Shown here: positions 16,559-23,225 of the stretch, piece by piece | How positions within the stretch are numbered: position 1 is the first letter of the stretch | Layout: each line of letters starts with the position of its first letter | NCBI GenBank assembly: GCA_025349905.2 | Contig: MU624803.1 | Location: 1-23,225, forward strand | DNA length: 23,225 nucleotides | Direction: 5' to 3' | Source: Blastocladiella britannica | Lineage: Eukaryota; Blastocladiomycota; Blastocladiomycetes; Blastocladiales; Blastocladiaceae | Notes under the pieces: generated by a model | What the model was told of the DNA's origin: nothing | Database searches by the model: none | The model's input: the letters and a program-made list of their open reading frames with translations, nothing else | Made by a program: the position numbers and the translations under genes

Positions 16559-19500
16559 ATGGATCATTTGTTCTTGACCCTGGTCCTTGTCGTGCTCATC
16601 TGGAGTGCAAAGGTCACGCATGGATCCACTGTACTTCGACTTGGCATGGCATCGACTCCACGGGCGTCCGCACCCGACTTGGAAGATTATATCAACTCGT
16701 GGAGCCAACCGCGTGGAATCACGGTCAAAGTCGACTGGACGAATTCTGTGCGTCTCAAAAAGATTTCTGGTTGCATTGTTATTGGCTAAACGCTGTCTGG
16801 ATTGCACTTAGTCCAACTCGAATACAGTTGATGGTTCGTTAGCGGGAATATGGGCAAATTGAGCATAGTATTTTGATGTTTTGATTCATGCCCTTGTCCT
16901 TTTTTTTTTTTCCAGAGTATCTGGGAATGCTAAATATCCTGCAAGCTCAACAATCCTTTATCTGGGACATGTATGTACTTTTCTTTAAACAAAATGGCTA
17001 CTCAAAGGATCCTCACGCTATCATGCCAACAAGTATTTACATTGACGGTACAATGAATTTTTGCCGGATACTTGTTGAATAACTTGAACATTTTTACTCA
17101 AAATAGTCATTTGGCCACAACTATTGACAAACTACCTCCTCCCACTCGAAAATTTACTTCAACCGTCCACGATATCTGCGTTCGACCCTGGCGTCATTTC
17201 AACCGGATGGGTCAACGGATCCCTCTATGCGCTTCCATTCGATACACCGTCGGTCGGGATCTTTTATCGCTGGGATTTGCTGCAAAAGTACAACTTCACT
17301 GCGCCGCCGAGCACGGTATATGTCGTTTCTTACTTTTCCTGACGAGGTCCTATTAAAACAACTCAATGGAACCAAAAATCTGAAGTGGGATGAAGCAGAG
17401 ACCATGATGTCGGTCATTGTACCTGGTGAGCGCGCTACTGTGAACGCAAAGTTTTACGGTTACGCAGGGCAGTTTGCTGCCTATGAGGGGCTCACTTGCA
17501 ATGCAGTCGAGTGGTTTGCGTCCTTTGGTGCGCCGTCCTTGTTGGAAACTAGGGTTGACCCGACAACAGGCACACGATCGACGATCCTCGCGTCCTATGA
17601 CCCCGTGCAGCGCACGGCAATGATAGACGCCATTACACGCGTCCAGCGATGGATGCAAAAAGGATACATTCCACCCGAGGCAATCTCGTTCACTGAGTCA
17701 TCGTCTCAGACAATGTGGAAGAACGGTGACGTTCTCTTTCAGCGGAATTGGTTTGCGTATACGGACATGCAGGATGTACCGAGCACCGCAGTGGCAAAGG
17801 GCGCCCCGCTTCCCGGAGTCACAGCCGATCTGGCACGCGCAGCAACCAATGGAGCCAGCTTTTGGGGGATCGCCAGGACTTCGCGCAATATTCCCGCCGC
17901 TGTGCAAGTCCTGGAGTTTCTCGGGAGCCCTCAATTCCAAATCTGGGCGTCGAGAAATAGCATCTGGTCGCCCACAATCGACTCTGTTATGACGGGTTTG
18001 TCCATTTTTTTTCTTTGGATTTAATTCCACCAATTGACAGCACCTGTTGGTGAATAGACCCCACTGTTTGCCAGTCTCTGCATACGTGCGATTTCATAAA
18101 TCCGCGGGTATGTATTGCGGTGAAGTCCCCGTTTGGAATGGATTTCGAACAACTCAGCCTTGGCCTTGATTCATTAGATCATATCGCGTCCGTCTGTGCT
18201 TGCAGGATCAAATTATCCGGACGTGTCTCACGCCATTTACTCGGGATGGCAGGCAGCGCTCGCGGTCGGCGTGCCAGCTGATTTCGCCGTGACCCTGATC
18301 GCAGAGGAACTTGGAAAAGTGCTCGGAATCCCGGCGTATGGGCCGGACCTGACGCTGGAAGCGAGCTCGGCGGCCGGTATGGTGCTGATTGCGCTGGTGG
18401 CGGCATCGGTGGCTGTGGCAGTGTTTCCTCTGGCGGCCTACGTGCCAACCCATCTGTGGAAATCGGTCCGACAGGGGCTGGTGGCGGCGACCTCGGCCAT
18501 GTCGTTGAAGTTGAGGCGCGCGGCATCAAGGTCTTCTGGCAGCCGCACGAACAGCACCAAGAACGGGATTCGCAAGATGCCGCTGCAACTTGCGCTGCTT
18601 CTAACCTTGGGCGGATTGTTGACATCGGCATGGCCGTTGCAATTCCTCGGGTCACGGACTCGCGCGCAGTGCCTGGCTCAGGTGGCGCTACCGGGCCTGG
18701 CGAACGCGTCGGTGCTGGCAGTGATTGCCGTGCACGACCTGCAAGTGTACCTAATTGTGTCGTCGCCGCTGCGGCGCGTGGCATCGGACGTGACCAAGAT
18801 GCTCAATGCGTTCCTGGTCGGCGCCATTACTCTGGAAGCAGCATCGTTGCTCTTGTGGGCGACTGTCAGCACACCCTCGCCTGTTTCACTGCGAGGCGGA
18901 CACGACTGGACATACTCAGGGTGTGACGCGGGTGCCATGCCCGGGCTGCTCGCTCTTCCGGTGCTGGTGGTGTCGGCAGGACTGATACTGAACGTGTTTT
19001 TGTCGGTGCACATCAACACGGGCGAAGCGTCGTGGCAAAATGGCCGCGTCCCGACCTTGCGCCTCGTGTACTTTATGTGCGTGGTGTTTTCATGCTGTGT
19101 ATGTACCTTTCCTTTATTTTTTGTTGCTGGGATTTGGCTGTTGCTCCTTGAGCTGAACGCGACCTCACCGAGCCAACTTATACAAAAAAACAACAGACAA
19201 TTAACCTCGCTCTCCCGCAAACGTCCGTTGTGGTGCGCAGCCTCGGATTCGCAGTATTATCGCTGCTCTTCACGCTTGGCCTCGTTGGGTTGTACATTCA
19301 CCCTCGCCTCGTCTCCACCGCCCATGCTGGTGGCTCGTCCACATGGATGGGTGTGACCGTGCAACAAGGCGTCGGGATCAATTCCGACGATGGATCCGCT
19401 GCAGCAGACCCGCAATCTCTGGCTGGAGGAGGGAGCCTGATTATAGGAGGCGGCTCGGGCCTCGGTATCCCAACTTTCCAGCGGCGACGCTCCATCTCGG

Positions 19501-20020
19501 GCCGACTACCGCAGCGCCGCGTCTTGAGTGAACAGTTCTTGGTTCGGACCGGGGATTCTGCACGCTCGATCTTGCTTGAGACTGCACGCCCGACCCACGT
19601 CTTTTATTACCCGGACCTTGGCGTCATGCTGGCACGCGAGGTATCTCACTCACAAAATTTATCCTCACCACTGGAGCCGAGACTGACATGCCACATGAAT
19701 AGGCGGACGGAAATAAGCGGTCGCGCTGCGTGTTTTTGTTGCGAGGGCTGCTGAACCTCACAGCACCTGGAGGCGCATCGTTTCCGATGACAGAAGTTAG
19801 TGACGAGCAACCACAGCGACGAGCCTCGCGCCTGTCATCAGTTTCTCAGGGTCGCAGCCCTATTGGATGTGGGGCGCGTGGCCTGTGCCTCTTTCTGGCG
19901 TCTGGCCGTGTTCTCGAGCTCTACGCTCTCGGGCGCGACTCGTCCAAGCTGGATCATTGGGGGACGCTTCTCAAAGCCACCATGGTCCTTCCCGACAACG
20001 ACCAATACCCAGAAATTTGA
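16559..20020 (+). CDS. Class C-like GPCR with an extracellular solute-binding-protein domain
   Basis: Ten exons: 16559-16747, 16812-16833, 16916-16970, 17034-17047, 17107-17315, 17386-17995, 18058-18107, 18178-19098, 19197-19640 and 19703-20020. They keep phase throughout and give 943 aa. Residues 1-22 are a signal peptide (MDHLFLTLVLVVLIWSA). Residues about 25-430 resemble bacterial extracellular sugar-binding proteins (SBP_bac_1/8): DIIYIDVIWPQLL, GWVNGSLYALPF, SVGIFYRWDLL, TWDEAE, DVLFQRNWFAY and RPSVLAGSNYPDVS. Seven hydrophobic spans follow near 448-472, 517-540, 548-577, 592-613, 637-661, 677-699 and 702-724, laid out like class C (GABA-B/mGlu-type) receptors. The cytoplasmic tail of about 215 residues contains RRAS (877-880), a protein kinase A consensus. 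It probably sits in the plasma membrane and senses a sugar or similar small ligand. Ligand and G-protein coupling are inferred. The stop is 35 bp from the opposing RBBP6-like stop. Confidence 0.86.
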
Positions 20021-20055
20021 ATATATAAGTATTTAAGGTGAAATGGTGATTACAT

Positions 20056-21661
20056 TCAGCCATAGTGGGCCCGCTTGCGACCATCGTCGGCGCCCTCCAG
20101 GTCGCCATCTGCCGGTCGCTTTTGTCCGTTTGGCGGACCGGCTGCCGGAGCAGTACGCATGGTGATGCGCGAGCCAAGCGACGACCCACCAGTCGAGGAG
20201 GAATATGTCCCAGGAGGACGCACCGCAGCTGCTACCGCGACCAAGTGCGCGGGTGGTGGGGGAGGCGGCGGTAATGGAAGGCCCGCTGGCAAGCCGCGGA
20301 AGCCAGGGAGGGAGCTGGGTGGAGGTGGGGGCGGCGGGAGCCACGGCATGCCCGCCCCACGTGCAACCGCTGCCGCTGCTGCCGCTGCTGCTGCCCCAGC
20401 TGGTGGAAACGGCGGGAGCGGAGGAAGAGGCGGGAGAGGTGCATTGTGTCCACCAGCATCGCTCGGTCCAGACCCACCACCAGCTCCACCGCCCATAGTG
20501 GACTGCATCTTTTGCCAGTCAGCCCTGTGTCATTTCATGTTAGCTCGATTCCTTTCAACTTGGAGAAGAAAAAAAACACGAACTCGCTCGACACATGCTG
20601 CACCATCTTGCCCTCGGGCGTGATCATGACACTGCCAACATCGCCGCCCACCCTTGAGGCGTCCACCTCGCGCAAGAAGGCACGCGGAATACCCGTGGTG
20701 CGCTTGACCTTGACGCGATCGTACTGCTGGTCGCCATTGGTCGGACAGTCCTGGATGTAGTGGCCCTTGTTATGGCACCGGTGGCACACGTAGGTGGGTG
20801 GCGGCACGCGGCCGGGCGGATACTGCGGGCGATCACCGGGACCACGCGGACCACCGCTGTTCGGGCCAGCACTGCCGGGAGGTCCAAAGCGGGGAGGTCC
20901 CGCTCCCGGCACGCGCGGCGGTCCGGTGAAACCCACGCGGCGCATTCTATATAATTTTATTATGATAAATGAGGGCAATGGCGATCGACTTCAAGAAAAT
21001 GATACTGGACGTACTGCGACATGCGCTCCTGCGTCTCTTCCCAGTTTCGAGAGCCCTCGGCCATGACGGCACGCATGCGCTCATCCTCCGACATGCCGGC
21101 ATACGGGTCGTCTGGGGCGGTTTGCGTGCGACCAGCACCACCGAGGCCAGGAATACCACCGCCCAGTCCCGGTGGTGGACCTCCGCGATGGGCGCTGGGT
21201 GGACCAAAGCGCGACGTGACAAGCTGACCGGGCTGCTGTTGCGACTGCTGCTGTTGCTGTTGAAGTTGGTATTGGTTGTGCGCGCCTCCAGTACCACCAC
21301 CACCAGCGCTGCCATAGCCCTGTTGCTGGAGTGCGTTGGCGGGGTCGCCCACGGACGAAAGGCCCATGTGCAGGTCATCGGTATTGTACTTTGCGATCCC
21401 GGCCGGGATACCGCGCTTTTTCGCATCGGGGACGGGGATGCGCTTGATGACCACGGAGGAGTTGCGAGGCACCAGCGAGGTGTCGTCCTTGAGCGGCGCG
21501 CCGGTCGCCGCGTCATACAGCTCCAGGTCAAAGTCGTCGCCCTTGAATTTCTTTGCGCGCACAATCTCACGCTTCAGGTCAAAGGCCGACATGCCGAGGC
21601 CGTCGCACACGAGCGAGTCGTGCATTTTGGCCGACTTGAATTTAAAGTGAATATATGACAT
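20056..21661 (-). CDS. RBBP6/Mpe1-like protein: DWNN plus zinc knuckle, RING absent
   Basis: Three exons, 21661-21015, 20946-20584 and 20524-20056 (introns 68 and 59 nt), give 492 aa. Mpe1/RBBP6 is a subunit of the cleavage and polyadenylation factor, acting in the nucleus on pre-mRNA 3' ends. Residues 1-75 form the ubiquitin-like DWNN domain (MSYIHFKFKSAK..., SVVIKRIPV). A Gln/Gly-rich linker with a polyQ run follows, then the zinc knuckle YVCHRCHNKGHYIQDC (cysteines 270, 273, His278, Cys283) and the conserved TTGIPRAFL. The segment up to ADWQKMQ still aligns with the stretch preceding the RING in fungal Mpe1. No Cys-rich RING follows; exon 3 is instead Pro/Gly/Ala-rich with a basic end (GQKRP, GRKRAHYG) that could be a nuclear signal. 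Both splice joins are forced by phase. Confidence 0.9.
21226..21270 (-). repeat. CAG/CAA polyglutamine tract in the RBBP6-like gene
   Basis: An interrupted CTG/TTG run on the plus strand encodes a Gln-rich stretch with blocks of six and three Gln in the linker between the DWNN domain and the zinc knuckle. Confidence 0.7.
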
Positions 21662-21749
21662 GTATTTTTTTCCAGTTTTTTTTTTATTAAAGAGACCACG
21701 CGGCTGAGTGGGCTTTCGAAAGTTTCCATCTCACCAGCGATCTCGTCCG

Positions 21750-23186
21750 CTATGCGGGCGCTACACCAATTGTGCGACTGGTGCAGCAGAGAGTGGATAC
21801 CGTTTTAGGTTCCGGGAGCGTAAAAGAAAAACTACGGTGACGCCGCCGCCTTGGCCGCCGCCGTCTCGGCCGCCATGATCTTGGCCACTGACTTCGCCTT
21901 TTGCGCGTCAGCCCGCGCGCCCACGAGACTCTCCACCGCGGCGACCAGCGTCCACGTCCACATCCGCCTCCACGTCCGCGTCCAGGGGTGATGGTGGTGG
22001 CGGTGGCAGCACGATCGGGCTCGGCTGGGGTGGTGGTGGCGGGCTCGGTGGTCGGCTCGGACTGGGTGCCTCTGCGTCCACGTCTGCCTCCGCGGCCGCG
22101 CCCACTGGTGGTGGTTGCAGCAGGGCCAGGCACGTCCATCAGCAGACAGCACTTGGTCCCATCCGTCGAGAGAACACCACGAAACGTGGGCCCCTTGTAG
22201 GAGGTGGGGGTCCCATCGCTGGTGGTGCTCCTGTCCGGACGATACAGCAAGTACCGCCACTGTGCCGCAGGTGTCCCCAACCTCTTGAACATCTCGAGCG
22301 AAAGGAGCTTTATCTATTATTTCTGTTCGAGTGAGCCACTGGCCAGGGATCCATTGCATAAAAAAAAGAGGGAAATACATACACCACGGAATCGCGGCTC
22401 CGTCTCCTTTGCTCGCAGCATGATCTTGTACATGTCGACGAGGGCGCTCTTGGTGATGGTGGCCTTGCACATGCTGAAGTGCGCAATCGGCATTGGGCAA
22501 AACTGACGCACCTTGAGCGCCCTCTTCGGTCCCCGCTTGGCCTTCTTGCACTCATCCAAGAAGTGGTTGATGGCTGTGGCGATGCGGTGCGCACCAAGCA
22601 AATAATGCTGGGCGCTGATGCGCACGGCCGCCTCAGTGACCACCAGCATGCCGCGGTCGCCAATGAACCCGCCAGCGTACCAGCCAGCAAACATGCTATT
22701 CAAAATCGAAAAATGAAATCAGGTGTCAGTAAAATACACTAAAAAAAAGAAAAAGTGAAAAACGTACTCGTACACGCGCAGAGCAATGGCCGTCATGCGC
22801 GCCTCATCCGTCTCACCAACCGACCCGTACTGTGCAGCGATGGCGATCGCGTTCCGGTCCACCTCCCAATGGGCAATGCCACCAACGGCCCTGGTGGCAT
22901 GATCGGCGGGCACCTCGGGGTCGACGTCCATGGCGTCTCCATCGTCTCCATCGTTCTCATCCTCGCTGTCGTCGCTGTCAGCGTTGTCAGCAGAGGCACC
23001 TTCATCGCTCTCGGGGAAATCGACACCGGTGGAGGCAGCCGCAGGGGTGGCGGCACAAGAGGGCTTGGGGGTACGGCGGTGGCGCTTGGGGGCAACCGTG
23101 TCAGCAGAGGCGGCAGCAGCAGCGGGGGTGGGCGAGGGGCTGCGGCCGCGCTTGGAGGCGGTGGTGGTGGTCGGGATGCTCGGCAT
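21750..23186 (-). CDS. Unrecognised nuclear-looking protein with acidic and RGG segments
   Basis: Exons 23186-22768, 22695-22383 and 22313-21750 (introns 72 and 69 nt, donors GTACGT and GTATGT) give about 431 aa. The N-terminal 90 residues are low complexity with basic clusters (SKRGRSPSP, PKRHRRTPKP) that look like nuclear localisation signals, then an acidic run (DSDDSEDENDGDDGD). A structured core spans roughly residues 110-310 and includes MFAGWYAGGFIGDRG, HFLDECKKAKRG, FCPMPIAHF and EMFKRLGTPAAQWRYLLYRP. RGG-type repeats (SGRGRGGRRGRRG) follow. The C-terminus is uncertain: a second frame ending at 21832 has more protein-like composition than the one ending at 21750. The frame is also open upstream of ATG 23186 to the window edge, so the gene may be longer. 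I do not recognise the core and assign no function. RNA or chromatin association is only suggested by composition. Confidence 0.6.
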
Positions 23187-23225
23187 GGGCACTCCAGTCA
23201 CGGTGGTGGTCGCACAGAAAGCAGC

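Noticed and set aside
18179..18784. 201-codon minus-strand ORF within the receptor gene
   Set aside because: It is a shadow of the transmembrane exon; Pro/Ser/Arg-rich with no motif, while the plus strand gives seven hydrophobic helices in phase.
20075..20623. Plus-strand Gly/Pro/Ala-rich ORF opposite the RBBP6-like 3' exon
   Set aside because: It is the complement of proline-rich repeats; the minus strand links by phase to the DWNN and zinc-knuckle exons.
1..23225. CRISPR arrays, tRNA or rRNA genes, transposon terminal repeats
   Set aside because: I scanned for these and saw no spaced direct repeats, no convincing cloverleaf and no transposase-like frame. A covariance-model scan would be decisive for small RNAs.

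Overview
This window is nuclear DNA from an intron-bearing eukaryote, most likely a zoosporic (flagellated) early-diverging fungus such as a member of the Blastocladiomycota or Chytridiomycota. The evidence is: short GT-AG introns (about 34 placed by reading frame, nearly all 51-98 nt) in GC-rich exons; a yeast-like mitochondrial pyruvate dehydrogenase E1 alpha; a cilium/flagellum assembly gene (CFAP300); and a class C-type receptor with a solute-binding-protein ectodomain. The lineage is an inference. There are no prokaryotic operons, CRISPR arrays or recognisable transposons. Exon positions were obtained by matching splice sites to reading phase by eye and have not been tested against RNA. 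|| Layout. 134-965 (+): decayed SNF2-like helicase remnant. 1283-3096 (-) and 3523-6333 (-): two tandem, divergent PAK/STE20-like pseudokinases that both begin with an N-myristoylation motif. 6621-8558 (+): five-exon protein I do not recognise. 8577-9772 (-): CFAP300, tail to tail with the previous gene. 9886-11094 (-): PDH E1 alpha. 11095-11740: about 650 bp with no confident gene and one weak small ORF. 11741-12852 (-): ZNRD2/SSSCA1-like protein with two zinc ribbons, head to head with SEC13 at 13021-14248 (+). 14444-16402 (+): mitochondrial-type cytochrome P450. 16559-20020 (+): ten-exon receptor with a secreted sugar-binding-type domain and seven transmembrane helices. 20056-21661 (-): DWNN/zinc-knuckle RBBP6/Mpe1 homologue without its RING finger. 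21750-23186 (-): nuclear-looking RGG/acidic protein of unknown function, possibly running off the right edge. || The genes form no single pathway. They mix housekeeping functions (PDH in the mitochondrion, SEC13 in COPII and the nuclear pore, RBBP6/Mpe1 in pre-mRNA 3' processing), zoospore biology (CFAP300) and sensing or signalling (receptor, two pseudokinases). The most unusual points are the matched pair of predicted membrane-tethered pseudokinases, the binding-protein/7TM fusion with a 14-nt microexon, the SEC13 start codon standing alone as a 3-nt coding exon, the doubled ZNRD2 ribbon, the RING-less Mpe1 homologue, and a mitochondrial-clan P450 in an apparent fungus.
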